64,000 bases of DNA from Rhizobium sullae. Lineage in GTDB: Bacteria; Pseudomonadota; Alphaproteobacteria; Rhizobiales; Rhizobiaceae. The position numbers and the translations under genes are program-made. This document shows, piece by piece, positions 1 to 8,342 of this stretch. The DNA lies in NCBI RefSeq assembly GCF_900169785.1, contig NZ_FWER01000008.1, positions 86,737-150,736 on the forward strand, in the 5' to 3' direction. Position 1 is the first letter of the stretch. Every line of letters starts with the position of its first letter. Below the pieces are notes generated by a model. It searched no databases. It was not told the DNA's origin and was given only the letters and a program-made list of their open reading frames with translations.

Positions 1-731
1 TCGAGGCGGCGGCACGCGTTGCCGATGGCCGCGATGGTTATGGCATGCTGATCGATGAACGGTTCGGCCGCGATGCCTTCTTCGATGCGGCGGCCAAAAA
101 CTTCTCCTGGATCGGACGGCCCGTCGAATTGCCGGGTTCAAAGCCTTTGCGCTTCGAGTTTAGCCAGGACATCGGCTCGCAACTCGTCGAATGGCCGCTC
201 GACCACTGTATCAAGTGCCTCTGCTTCTATCATCCGGACGATCCGGCCGATCTGAAGAGCGAGCAGCAGGAGAAGCTGCGCACACTCTTCGAGGCGGCGC
301 GCAAGGTGGGCCGCGAACTGCTGGTCGAAATCATTGCCAGCAAGAACGGACCACTGACCGACGGCACGATCTCGACTGCCATGGAAGAGCTTTACGCGCG
401 CGGTATCAAACCCGACTGGTGGAAGCTGGAGCCGCAGGCTTCGACAGCTGCCTGGAAGAAGATCGAGGCCGTGATCGCCAAGAACGATCCGTGGTGCCGC
501 GGTATCGTGCTGCTGGGGCTGGAGGCGCCCGCCGAAGAGCTCGTGAAAGGCTTCGAGGCCACGCTCGCCGCGCCCTCCGTCAAGGGTTTTGCCGTCGGCC
601 GCACCATTTTTGCCGACGCGGCGCGCGCCTGGCTCTCCGGCAACATGAATGATGAGGAAGCGATCGCCGATATGGCCGGACGCTTCCGCCGACTGACCGA
701 GGCCTGGTTGAAAACCCGCGGGCTGCATTAA
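1..731 (+). CDS. iolC: IolC C-terminal part (5-dehydro-2-deoxygluconokinase fused to DUF2090), 5' truncated by window edge
   Basis: The reading frame is open from the first complete codon at base 3, so the gene begins outside the window; the ATG at 45 is internal. What is visible is the DUF2090 aldolase-like domain that rhizobia carry as a C-terminal extension of the IolC sugar kinase; the kinase domain is not visible. IolC phosphorylates 5-dehydro-2-deoxy-D-gluconate in myo-inositol catabolism, and the appended domain is related to the aldolase that acts on the product. The stop is followed 24 bases later by iolD on the same strand, fitting an iolCDEB operon. The assignment rests on the domain type plus the three unmistakable iol genes downstream. 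Confidence 0.88.
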   Translation, partial: EAAARVADGRDGYGMLIDERFGRDAFFDAAAKNFSWIGRPVELPGSKPLRFEFSQDIGSQLVEWPLDHCIKCLCFYHPDDPADLKSEQQEKLRTLFEAARKVGRELLVEIIASKNGPLTDGTISTAMEELYARGIKPDWWKLEPQASTAAWKKIEAVIAKNDPWCRGIVLLGLEAPAEELVKGFEATLAAPSVKGFAVGRTIFADAARAWLSGNMNDEEAIADMAGRFRRLTEAWLKTRGLH

Positions 732-755
732 TTAAGAGCATTTGGGAGGTGCCCG

Positions 756-2606
756 ATGGGCAAGACAATCCGATTGACGATGGCGCAGGCTGTTGCGCAT
801 TTCCTAAAGAAGCAGATGACCGTGATCGACGGCAGGAAGGTACCGATCTTCGGCGGCGTCTGGGCGATCTTTGGCCACGGCAATGTCGCCGGCATGGGCG
901 AAGCTCTCTATCAGGTGCGCGGCGAGCTGCCGACCTATCGCGCACATAACGAACAGGGCATGGCGCATGCGGCGATCGCCTATGCCAAGGCGAGCTTCCG
1001 CCAACGCTTTATGGCCTGCACGAGCTCGATTGGCCCCGGCGCCTTGAACATGGTGACGGCAGCCGGCGTCGCGCATGTCAACCGCATCCCGGTGCTCTTC
1101 CTGCCCGGCGACATCTTCGCCAACCGCGCGCCCGATCCGGTGCTGCAGCAGATCGAGGATTGGGGCGACGGCACGGTTTCGGCCAACGACGCCTTCCGCC
1201 CGGTCTCGCGCTATTTCGACCGCATTACCCGCCCCGAGCAGATCATCACGGCGCTCAAGCGTGCCATGCAGGTGCTGACCGATCCGCTCGACTGCGGCCC
1301 GGTGACGCTCTCGCTCTGCCAGGACGTCCAGGCGGAAGCCTTCGATTATCCGGAGAGCCTCTTCGAAGAAAAAGTCTGGACGATCCGCCGTCCGCATCCG
1401 GACACCGATGAGCTCGCTTCCGCGATCGCGCTCATCAAGTCGGCCGAAAAACCGGTGATCATTGCCGGCGGCGGCGTGCTCTACTCACAGGCGACGAAGG
1501 AACTGACAGCCTTCGCCGAGGCGCACGGCATTCCTGTCGCCGTCAGCCAGGCCGGCAAATCGTCGATCGACGAGCGCCACCCGCTGGCGCTCGGCTCCGT
1601 CGGCGTCACCGGCACGTCGGCTGCCAACTCCATGGCAGAGGAAACCGATCTCATCATCGCCGTCGGCACCCGCTGCCAGGACTTCACCACCGGCTCCTGG
1701 GCGCTATTCAAGAACGACAAGCTGAAGATCCTAGGCCTCAACATCGCCGCCTACGATGCCTATAAGCATAACGGTCAGCCGCTGGTCACCGACGCCCGCG
1801 AGGGCCTGAAGGCGCTGTCGAAGGGGCTTGGCGGCTGGAAGGCGCCGGCAGCACTTGCGGAAAAGGCGACGAAGGAAAAGAACGTCTGGATGGATGCAGC
1901 CAACAAGGCGATGGCTTCCACCAATGCCGCCCTGCCCTCGGATGCGCAGGTTATCGGCGCGGTGACGCGCTCGATCGACCTGGAAAAGGCGATCGGCCTT
2001 TGTGCGGCAGGCGGCCTGCCGGGCGAGATGCACAAGCTGTGGCCAGCCACAGCCCCCGGCAGCTACCATATGGAATACGGCTTTTCCTGCATGGGTTACG
2101 AAATCGCCGGCGGCCTCGGTGCGAAGATGGCGAACCCGGACAAAGAGGTCTTCGTTCTGGTCGGCGACGGCTCCTACATGATGCTCAACTCCGAGCTTGC
2201 GACCTCGGTGATGATGGGCATCAAGGTGAATATCGTTCTGCTCGACAACCGCGGCTACGGCTGCATCAACCGCCTGCAGATGGAAACGGGCGGCGCGAAC
2301 TTCAACAACCTGCTGAAGGACTCCTATCACGAAGTGATGCCGGAAATCGACTTCCGGGCGCATGCCGAGAGCATGGGCGCCATCGCGGTCAAAGTTTCCT
2401 CGATTGCCGAACTGGAAAAGGCGATTGCCGATTCGAAGAATAACGAGGGCACCTCGGTCTTCGTCATCGACACCGACCCGCTGATCACGACGGAAGCCGG
2501 CGGCCACTGGTGGGATGTCGCAGTGCCGGAAGTGAGCCCTCGCCAACAGGTCAACAAGGCGCATGCGGCTTACGTAAAGGCACGCGCCGCCCAGCGCGTC
2601 GGCTGA
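756..2606 (+). CDS. iolD: 3D-(3,5/4)-trihydroxycyclohexane-1,2-dione acylhydrolase IolD
   Basis: This is a 616-residue thiamine-diphosphate enzyme that hydrolytically opens the ring of trihydroxycyclohexane-1,2-dione to 5-deoxy-glucuronate in myo-inositol degradation. The acetolactate-synthase-like fold is evident: an N-terminal pyrimidine-binding domain, a central domain, and a C-terminal cofactor domain whose metal/pyrophosphate motif runs from GDGSYMML to LLDNRGYG. The length is normal for the family. The start is set by a GGGAGGT Shine-Dalgarno six to seven bases before the ATG at 756. It lies between iolC and iolE and is co-oriented with both. Confidence 0.95.
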   Translation: MGKTIRLTMAQAVAHFLKKQMTVIDGRKVPIFGGVWAIFGHGNVAGMGEALYQVRGELPTYRAHNEQGMAHAAIAYAKASFRQRFMACTSSIGPGALNMVTAAGVAHVNRIPVLFLPGDIFANRAPDPVLQQIEDWGDGTVSANDAFRPVSRYFDRITRPEQIITALKRAMQVLTDPLDCGPVTLSLCQDVQAEAFDYPESLFEEKVWTIRRPHPDTDELASAIALIKSAEKPVIIAGGGVLYSQATKELTAFAEAHGIPVAVSQAGKSSIDERHPLALGSVGVTGTSAANSMAEETDLIIAVGTRCQDFTTGSWALFKNDKLKILGLNIAAYDAYKHNGQPLVTDAREGLKALSKGLGGWKAPAALAEKATKEKNVWMDAANKAMASTNAALPSDAQVIGAVTRSIDLEKAIGLCAAGGLPGEMHKLWPATAPGSYHMEYGFSCMGYEIAGGLGAKMANPDKEVFVLVGDGSYMMLNSELATSVMMGIKVNIVLLDNRGYGCINRLQMETGGANFNNLLKDSYHEVMPEIDFRAHAESMGAIAVKVSSIAELEKAIADSKNNEGTSVFVIDTDPLITTEAGGHWWDVAVPEVSPRQQVNKAHAAYVKARAAQRVG

Positions 2607-2673
2607 TCGGCTGCTGCCATTTTACCGGAAGAGCGGTCCCGCTCGTCCAACAATGCCTTTAAGGAGACTATTG

Positions 2674-3591
2674 ATGAAGGCCAAACTTGGCATGTCGCCC
2701 ATCGCCTGGTGGAACGACGATCTTCCTGAGCTCAGCGACGATGTGTCCCTCGAGGAATGCCTGCGGCAGTCGCGCAGCGCGGGCTTTACCGGCATGGAAA
2801 AGGGCCGCCGTTTCCCCGAAGACCCGCAGGTGATGCTGCCCATCCTGCGCGCCGCCGACGTGACGCTGTGTGGCGGCTGGTTCTCAGGCACGCTAGTCGA
2901 CGAGGAACTTGCCGCGAACAAAGACCGCATCACCCCGATGATCGAGTTGTTCAAAGCGGTCAATGCGCCCTGCATCGTCTATGGCGAGGTCGGCCGCTCC
3001 ATACAGGGCGACCGCTCCAAGCCACTCGCGACCAAGCCGCGCCTCTCCGATGACGAGATGAAGGCCTATGCGCGCCGCGTCACCGAGTTCGGGGAATGGT
3101 GTGCCGACCAGGGCATGCCGCTCTCCTATCACCATCACATGGCCGCCGTGGTCGAAACCGAGCCGGAGCTCGACGCCTTCATGCACAATTCCGGCGAAGG
3201 CATTCCGCTGCTGCTCGATGCCGGGCATCTGGCCTTTGCCGGCGGCGACGTGCTGCGCGCTGTCGACAACCACCACGCCCGTATCAACCATGTTCACGTC
3301 AAAGACATCCGCAGACCTGTCGTGGATGGACTGGACCGCAGCCGGCAGTCCTTCCTCGACGCGGTGGCGCTTGGCGCCTTCACCGTGCCTGGCGACGGCT
3401 CGCTCGATTTCGGCGCCATCGTCCAGCGGCTCGCCGATTACGGCTATGAAGGCTGGTTCGTGGTCGAGGCCGAACAGGACCCGCGTAAAGCGCCCCCGCA
3501 GAAGATGGCCGAGATCGGCCATGCTGAATTGATGCGCGTCATGACGGCTGCGGGTTACACGGTGGAAACGGAAGGTTTTCCCAAGGGGTAA
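2674..3591 (+). CDS. iolE: myo-inosose-2 dehydratase IolE
   Basis: IolE dehydrates 2-keto-myo-inositol to the trihydroxycyclohexanedione that IolD opens. The 305-residue protein begins MKAKLGMSPIAWWND and has the AP-endonuclease-2/xylose-isomerase type TIM barrel, with metal-ligand regions in SYHHHMAAV, LLLDAGHLAF, NHVHVKDI and VVEAEQDP. I chose ATG 2674 because AAGGAGA at 2661-2667 sits seven bases upstream; an in-frame ATG at 2653 would add seven residues without a ribosome binding site. It follows iolD by 67 bases. Confidence 0.94.
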   Translation: MKAKLGMSPIAWWNDDLPELSDDVSLEECLRQSRSAGFTGMEKGRRFPEDPQVMLPILRAADVTLCGGWFSGTLVDEELAANKDRITPMIELFKAVNAPCIVYGEVGRSIQGDRSKPLATKPRLSDDEMKAYARRVTEFGEWCADQGMPLSYHHHMAAVVETEPELDAFMHNSGEGIPLLLDAGHLAFAGGDVLRAVDNHHARINHVHVKDIRRPVVDGLDRSRQSFLDAVALGAFTVPGDGSLDFGAIVQRLADYGYEGWFVVEAEQDPRKAPPQKMAEIGHAELMRVMTAAGYTVETEGFPKG

Positions 3592-3635
3592 CGGGAGACC
3601 TACCGGGTCTTCGGAGCAAGACGCAGCGCGGCACA

Positions 3636-3680
3636 TCCCTTCTCCCGTCGAGGAGAAGGTGGCGGCAGCCGGATGAGGGG
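3636..3680. repeat. Rhizobial intergenic palindromic repeat between iolE and iolB
   Basis: An 8-bp perfect inverted repeat (CCTTCTCC at 3638-3645, GGAGAAGG at 3652-3659) is followed by a GGTGGCGGCAGCCGGATGAG tail. From memory this arrangement is a very common dispersed intergenic element in rhizobial genomes (RIME-like). It sits inside the iol operon, so it should appear in the iolE-iolB mRNA as a hairpin and might modulate 3'-end stability of the upstream message; that role is inference. Confidence 0.7.
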
Positions 3681-3712
3681 GCCGCCCCCACTAACGCACG
3701 AGGAGACACACC

Positions 3713-4510
3713 ATGCCAAACCTCAAGGTGAAGCCGTCCGGCACGAGCGGCCGCGTCATCCATGTCACGCCGGAAAGCGCCGGCTGGACCTATGTCGGCT
3801 TCGACCTCCACCGGCTGAAGCCGGGCGAAACAGCGTCCGGCGAGACCGGCGACCGCGAGATCTGCCTCGTCTGGGTAAGCGGCAAGGGCAAGGCGACGGC
3901 CGGCACGAAGGATTTCGGTACGCTCGGCGAGCGCATGAGCCCGTTCGAGGGGGCGCCGCATGCGATCTATATCCCGATGGAATCAACCTGGTCGGTGACG
4001 GCCGAGACCGATCTGGAGCTCGCTGTCTGCTCCGCTCCCGGCGGCGGCACTTACCAAGCCAAGGCGATTCCGCCCGGCACGCATCCGTCGCTCACACGCG
4101 GCAAGGGCACGAATGTCCGCTACGTCAACAATATCATGCCGGAGGACGACGGCTCGGCGCATTCGCTGCTGGTCGTCGAAGTCATCACGCCCGGAGGCCA
4201 TACCTCTTCCTATCCGCCGCACAAGCACGACCAGGACAACCTGCCTCACGAAAGCTTCCTCGAAGAGACCTATTATCATCGCCTGAACCCGCCGCAGGGC
4301 TTCGGCTTCCAGCGCGTCTACACCGACGACCGGTCGCTGGACGAGGTGATGGTGCTGGAAGACGGCGACGTGACGCTCGTTCCCAAGGGCTATCACCCCT
4401 GCGCCGCGACGCATGGCTACGACCTCTACTATCTCAACGTCATGGCCGGTCCGAAGCGCATCTGGAAATTCTACAACGCACCCGAGCACGAATGGCTGCT
4501 GAAGGCCTAG
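3713..4510 (+). CDS. iolB: 5-deoxy-glucuronate isomerase IolB
   Basis: IolB converts 5-deoxy-glucuronate to 5-dehydro-2-deoxy-gluconate, the substrate of IolC. The 265-residue protein is a KduI/IolB-type double cupin: metal-binding histidines and acidic residues are seen in SSYPPHKHDQDN and in EETYYHRLNPPQGFGFQRVY, with a C-terminal cupin containing YHPCAATHGYDLYYLNVMAG. The start follows GAGGAGA by eight bases. It closes the visible iolC-D-E-B order; iolA and the regulator are not in this window. Confidence 0.94.
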   Translation: MPNLKVKPSGTSGRVIHVTPESAGWTYVGFDLHRLKPGETASGETGDREICLVWVSGKGKATAGTKDFGTLGERMSPFEGAPHAIYIPMESTWSVTAETDLELAVCSAPGGGTYQAKAIPPGTHPSLTRGKGTNVRYVNNIMPEDDGSAHSLLVVEVITPGGHTSSYPPHKHDQDNLPHESFLEETYYHRLNPPQGFGFQRVYTDDRSLDEVMVLEDGDVTLVPKGYHPCAATHGYDLYYLNVMAGPKRIWKFYNAPEHEWLLKA

Positions 4511-4620
4511 CGCCGCGTTCGATCGCTAAATAATCTGACAGCGCGAAAGCCGCGCAGGTGGTTCACTGCGATCTTATGGTCCCGTCCCGATCAGGGGACG
4601 ATCAACCGGAGGATCATCAG

Positions 4621-4782
4621 ATGAAGAAGACCACATGCGCTGCCTGCGACTGCGAACTCGGTCCCGGAGCCATTAGCGTCAAACTCGGCGGCAAGATCGT
4701 CGAGGTCTGCTGCGAAGAATGCGGCGCAGCGCTGAAGGAGGCCGACGCCGCTGCAACCACAGCGGCGACCGGCAAGAGCTAG
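4621..4782 (+). CDS. Small Cys-rich putative metal-binding protein (TRASH/YHS-like)
   Basis: This is a 53-residue protein starting MKKTTCAACDCEL, with a CxxC pair near the N-terminus and a CCEEC cluster about 25 residues later; an Ala/Thr-rich tail follows. The spacing of the cysteines resembles the one-zinc TRASH/YHS finger. The start is chosen from GGAGGATC seven bases before ATG 4621; a longer in-frame reading from 4558 lacks a ribosome binding site. It is co-oriented with iolB after a 110-base gap and may be transcribed with it. Function unknown; metal sensing or storage is only a guess. Confidence 0.62.
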   Translation: MKKTTCAACDCELGPGAISVKLGGKIVEVCCEECGAALKEADAAATTAATGKS

Positions 4783-4811
4783 ACCTCTCCGGCAGCTAGA
4801 GCCTTTCCGGG

Positions 4812-5246
4812 CTAGATATCGAGCGCCAGATGCGGCCGGCCGTTCGATGTCTTGCGCGGCGAGACGCCGTTCGTGTCAACCTGCGCGTTGATGCGCTGGC
4901 GGAAGGCGGAAAAGCTCTCGAAGGTCACGACATCCACCGGTTCATCGAAATGGATTGTGATCTTGTGAAGCCCGCCGCCGGTCTCTGCGAGTGCCAGAAT
5001 CTTGCCGGTAAACGGCTGGTTCAGGTAGCGGCCGCGCACGTGCGAGCCGACGGAGAGCGCTGTGATGGGATCGGCGTTCGGTTTCGTTGCGAGAGCCGAG
5101 AGTGTGTTCCAGTCACGCACGCCATGCTGCTGGGCAACGAGTTCGAGTGCGGCGCTGTGCGAAATCGCGCTACCGCGCGTTTCCATCGCCTGGCGAAGCC
5201 GCTTTGCCTGCGCCTTCAGTTCATCGATGGGAAGATAGGTCGTCAT
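4812..5246 (-). CDS. Glyoxalase-superfamily-related conserved protein
   Basis: The 144-residue protein starts MTTYLPIDELKAQAKRLRQ and contains the N-terminal helical block with ISHSAALELVAQQHGVRDWN that I recognise from the 'glyoxalase superfamily protein' family of alpha-proteobacteria, followed by a beta-rich segment (VGSHVRGRYLNQPFTGKILA). No metal-binding vicinal-oxygen-chelate residues can be assigned, so enzymatic activity is not implied. ATG 5246 is preferred over the upstream in-frame ATG at 5366 because an AAAGG motif precedes it and the extra 40 residues look non-conserved. It is convergent with the small Cys-rich gene. Confidence 0.6.
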   Translation of the reverse strand: MTTYLPIDELKAQAKRLRQAMETRGSAISHSAALELVAQQHGVRDWNTLSALATKPNADPITALSVGSHVRGRYLNQPFTGKILALAETGGGLHKITIHFDEPVDVVTFESFSAFRQRINAQVDTNGVSPRKTSNGRPHLALDI

Positions 5247-5583
5247 GTGTTCAGCCTTTCGGAAGGCATGCCATTTCGACTGCAAAGGGGAGCTCGCATT
5301 GCCGTCAGTCAGCATGCACCAATTGGCTGCGATGTGAACTTCGAGGACTTCACCATGGACTTTCATCCGCGAGCGGCCGGCGCCTCGAACCAGCGCCTGA
5401 TATGGGCGACGCCGCTCGTCCTGTCAAGAACGCCCCAGAATGGACCGTCCTGCCTCCACCGATCGCTGAAAATCAAGGGATTTCTTGTCCAGCCACGCAT
5501 AAGGCTCAAATTCTATTGATCCTGTTCAATACCTGTCAGCATTCTTGCGTTACCTTTCAATCGGACAACGAGTGGAGGCTAAT
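5247..5583. other. 337-bp divergent intergenic region, no gene seen
   Basis: This interval separates the divergently transcribed glyoxalase-related and PilZ-like genes. All readable frames look like shadows. It should hold both promoters, but I could not pick a convincing -35/-10 pair. The last 100 bases are markedly more A+T-rich than the flanks, consistent with a promoter for the PilZ-like gene. Confidence 0.4.
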
Positions 5584-5934
5584 ATGGCCTTTCAGACGCA
5601 CCTCAACGACGACAATAACAAGCAGGAGAAATCCTACCGGGATTTCTCGCTCGACCGGCCCGGCAAGATCATTTTCGTCGGCCATCACCTCAGCACCGGC
5701 ACGCAGGTCCGCTGCCTGATCCGCACCATCAATCTCGCCGGCGCCGTCCTCGAAGTGAGCCCGACGATCGAGGTTCCGAACCACTTCTTCCTCGAAATTC
5801 TCGGCATCCGCGACGAGATCGGCTCGACGGTCGTCAAGCGGGAAGGCGAGCTCGTGACGATCAGCTTCAACATGCTGATCAATGCGGAATTCCTGCACCA
5901 TGTGCTGCGCCTGAGCTTCGAAGCGGACGTCTGA
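5584..5934 (+). CDS. PilZ-like domain protein (copy 1)
   Basis: The 116-residue cytoplasmic protein has a small beta-barrel pattern: basic N-terminal segment DRPGKIIFVG, then RTINLAGAVLEVS in the place of the D/NxSxxG PilZ motif, then FLEILGIRDEIGSTVVKREG. The canonical RxxxR c-di-GMP arginine motif is not evident (RPGK instead), so ligand binding is doubtful. GGAGG at 5574-5578 supports ATG 5584. It is paralogous to the protein at 7839-8246 (shared R-P-x-[KR], 'NILGL/EILGI' and C-terminal 'LRRV/LHHVLR' blocks). Confidence 0.66.
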   Translation: MAFQTHLNDDNNKQEKSYRDFSLDRPGKIIFVGHHLSTGTQVRCLIRTINLAGAVLEVSPTIEVPNHFFLEILGIRDEIGSTVVKREGELVTISFNMLINAEFLHHVLRLSFEADV

Positions 5935-6118
5935 CGCGCTTCGCCTTACGGTCGGGACGGCGGGCGCTGTCGCGCGCGGCAAACCACACGATCAACGGCA
6001 GGAGCCACCGCAGGCCGTCCCAATCCGGCCCGTCGAGCGGGTCTGCGAAAGGGTCGTGGCGGCCGCTTCTGTTTCTTGTCTCCAGCCCGTTCCAGAGAGC
6101 TACCCAGTTGAGAAGCAT
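5879..6118 (-). CDS. Possible small hypothetical protein with one hydrophobic segment
   Basis: This ORF would encode 79 residues beginning MLLNWVALWNGLE, with a hydrophobic stretch LRWLLPLIVWFAA and a very basic C-terminus. GGAGA lies eight bases before the chosen ATG at 6118. Its last 19 codons overlap the 3' end of the PilZ-like gene antisense, which could mean a shadow extension. I do not recognise the family; it is kept because it fills an otherwise empty interval and has a ribosome binding site. Confidence 0.28.
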   Translation of the reverse strand: MLLNWVALWNGLETRNRSGRHDPFADPLDGPDWDGLRWLLPLIVWFAARDSARRPDRKAKRVRRPLRSSGAAHGAGIPH

Positions 6119-6210
6119 TGTCAGGTTCTCCATCTATCTGTTGGAGCACTTGAACTAAGCCTTCGCCGTCGCCGAATGTAGAGCTTGCGGAAGAAAGGGG
6201 GTTTTCAGAA

Positions 6211-7077
6211 ATGAAAGACGCGAACTGGGACGATCTGCAACTCTTCTTCCACGTGGCGACCGCCGGCGGACTGTCGGCAGCTGCGGCAAAGACCGGCCTC
6301 AGCCCGCCGACGATCGGCCGGCGCATGCTGGCGCTGGAGCGCGCCACGGGCCGCGCGCTTTTCACACGCGGTCCGACCGGCTATCTGCTGGCAAAGGACG
6401 GCACGGCGCTTCTGGAGCGCGTGCGCCTGATGCAGGAGGCCGCGCAATCGATCTCCGACTGGCGCGGCGAGGTGCTAACCCTGCCGATCGTTTCGACGGC
6501 GGCCGACAGCTGGACGTCGCGTTTCATCGCCGACCACCTGGCAAGAATCTGGACGCCGAAAGACCGGTTCCGCATGTGCTACAAGACCTGCGATGTGAAT
6601 ATCGATTTCACCTATCGCGAAGCGCATATCGCCATCCGGCACAGCCGCCCGGAAAACGGCAATATCGCAATCCGGCGATCAGTGACGGTCGCGCACGCCG
6701 CCTACCAGGCGGCAAGCTTCGATAATGACAACCGCAATTGGATTTCGCTCGGCACCGACAGCGCCATCACGCCGGCGGACAAATGGACCTTCGAGCAGCC
6801 GGACTCCTGGATTACCGGCTGGACGAATACGCCACACATGCTTTTCCACCTGATCCGCGGCGGCGCCGGGCGCGGCGTGCTTCCGTGCTTCATAGGCGAT
6901 GCGGAGCCCAGCCTGACACGCGCCGGACCGATCATCGAGCCGCTCACCTATGACATGTGGATCACCGCGCATGACGACGAACGCCAGCGGCCGGAGGTGC
7001 GCGCAGTCATCGACAGACTGGCAGCGCTATTCGGCGAGAATGAGGATTTGTTCGCGGGACGGAACAGCGGCGGGTGA
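6211..7077 (+). CDS. LysR-family transcriptional regulator
   Basis: The 288-residue protein has an N-terminal winged helix-turn-helix (DLQLFFHVATAGGLSAAAAK then LSPPTIGRRMLALER), followed by a periplasmic-binding-like effector domain. It resembles the LysR subgroup that reads 'NWDDLQLFFHV', often annotated as regulators of unknown regulons. A typical target would be an adjacent divergent gene, but only a doubtful small ORF lies upstream, so its target is unknown. The start at 6211 follows an A/G-rich AAAGGGGG stretch. Confidence 0.85.
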   Translation: MKDANWDDLQLFFHVATAGGLSAAAAKTGLSPPTIGRRMLALERATGRALFTRGPTGYLLAKDGTALLERVRLMQEAAQSISDWRGEVLTLPIVSTAADSWTSRFIADHLARIWTPKDRFRMCYKTCDVNIDFTYREAHIAIRHSRPENGNIAIRRSVTVAHAAYQAASFDNDNRNWISLGTDSAITPADKWTFEQPDSWITGWTNTPHMLFHLIRGGAGRGVLPCFIGDAEPSLTRAGPIIEPLTYDMWITAHDDERQRPEVRAVIDRLAALFGENEDLFAGRNSGG

Positions 7078-7121
7078 GAAGAGCGCGAGCCCTTGTACAC
7101 GCTCTTCTTCCGGTGGACCGA

Positions 7122-7568
7122 TCAGGCAACCAGGCGGCGCTCGATCTCATCGACCGGCATGTTGGTATAATCCTTGGGGACTTCCGCCGAGATAGCTGCC
7201 AGCGCTTCGGCGCTCAGGTTCGGCCTCAAAGTACCGAGCGCCTTGGGCGGCGCCACCAGGATGATGCGGCGAGCGTTTTTTTCACGGACCAGCTTATCCA
7301 GCTTCGCAGCGATCTGCCTCAGAAAATCTGCTTCCGCCTGCGCCTGCCAGTCCGTTTGCTCCATGGCGCTGCCGCTCGTGCCGTCCGGAGCGTGGGCCCG
7401 TCCCGGCTTATCGGAGCCGAGTTCGCGGGTGGGCTCGCTGGGTTGGCTCAGCGTTTCATACACCTGCAGGTTCATGAGAAGCGCATTGCCTGCATTGCGC
7501 ATGATCAAAGCCTTCGCACCATCACAGACCACAACCCATGATTCCCACGGCACTTTGATGTCAGCCAT
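7122..7568 (-). CDS. Host attachment family protein
   Basis: The 148-residue soluble protein begins with a WVVVCDGAKALIMRN segment, continues with a variable hydrophilic middle and ends with ARRIILVAPPKALGTLR and a helical tail. This pattern matches the 'protein required for attachment to host cells' family of rhizobia and other proteobacteria. The family is distantly related to the eRF1/Rcl-type archaeal release-factor-like fold; the molecular role is not established and the name derives from plant-attachment phenotypes. It is convergent with the LysR gene. Confidence 0.78.
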   Translation of the reverse strand: MADIKVPWESWVVVCDGAKALIMRNAGNALLMNLQVYETLSQPSEPTRELGSDKPGRAHAPDGTSGSAMEQTDWQAQAEADFLRQIAAKLDKLVREKNARRIILVAPPKALGTLRPNLSAEALAAISAEVPKDYTNMPVDEIERRLVA

Positions 7569-7838
7569 TTTCGTTTCCTCTTGATGGATTATTCGAAGCG
7601 AAACGCTTCATCGACAGAGGCAAAACGTACAGTAATTGAAAGAGTTCGGAGGGTCCACGCATAAATCGATTCGGAGAGGTGATCCGATACCTGAACTCGC
7701 GAAATCAGGCTTGTGCGCCTAAAAACAAAATTAGCTTTCATTAAAATTGTCCCGATCCGTTTGACGAATGCGAAAAGCATTCATGTGACGCTATGCGACA
7801 ACAGGGCCAGGATGAGCTGGCCTAGGGAGAGCCGCGTC

Positions 7839-8246
7839 ATGTCCATGCTCCGAGCAACGCACCTTGCTACGGTCAGATCGGAAGTCTACGACGTACGCTG
7901 GGAGCAGTTCAATGTGCAGCGCCCGGCCCGCATCGTCGCCGTCCGTCCATGCCTGACAGGTATCTCGCTTCGAAGCGCTGAAATCCTCGATATTTCCCGC
8001 GGCGGTGCCACCTTCGTCGTCTCGTCGACGGCCGGGCTGCCAAAACACTACTATCTCAACATTCTCGGCCTTGCCTATCGCATCGGTTGCGCGGAGGTCT
8101 ACCGCAACAACGAGCGCATCGGCGTCCGCTTCATCAACGTCATGGATCCTGAAATCCTTCGACGCGTCGTGCGCGCCGATTTCATGGCCGGCAACATAGA
8201 GGCAATGGAAGCGCGCCGCTCGACGCGCATCGAAAGCAGACCGTAA
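7839..8246 (+). CDS. PilZ-like domain protein (copy 2)
   Basis: The 135-residue protein carries QRPARIVAVRPCL, then EILDISRGGATFVVS, where DISRGG is a good PilZ [DN]xSxxG motif, and a following beta-rich region (RIGCAEVYRNNERIGVRF). The first motif is R-P-A-R rather than RxxxR. A GGGAGA Shine-Dalgarno at 7825-7830 picks ATG 7839; the frame is open further upstream but the extra residues look random. It is a likely paralogue of the protein at 5584-5934. C-di-GMP dependent control of motility or exopolysaccharide is typical for the family, but not shown here. Confidence 0.72.
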   Translation: MSMLRATHLATVRSEVYDVRWEQFNVQRPARIVAVRPCLTGISLRSAEILDISRGGATFVVSSTAGLPKHYYLNILGLAYRIGCAEVYRNNERIGVRFINVMDPEILRRVVRADFMAGNIEAMEARRSTRIESRP

Positions 8247-8342
8247 GTCAGTCCGCGCGCTATGAAATAATCTTCCTTGCCTTGAGGATGCCAGCGCCTA
8301 TTGTTGGCGCGATTTTTCATCATCCCGGGAATCTGCATTTCG

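Noticed and set aside
7589..7780. 63-codon minus-strand ORF upstream of the host-attachment gene
   Set aside because: No ribosome binding site, unusual composition, and it lies where the promoters of flanking genes should be.
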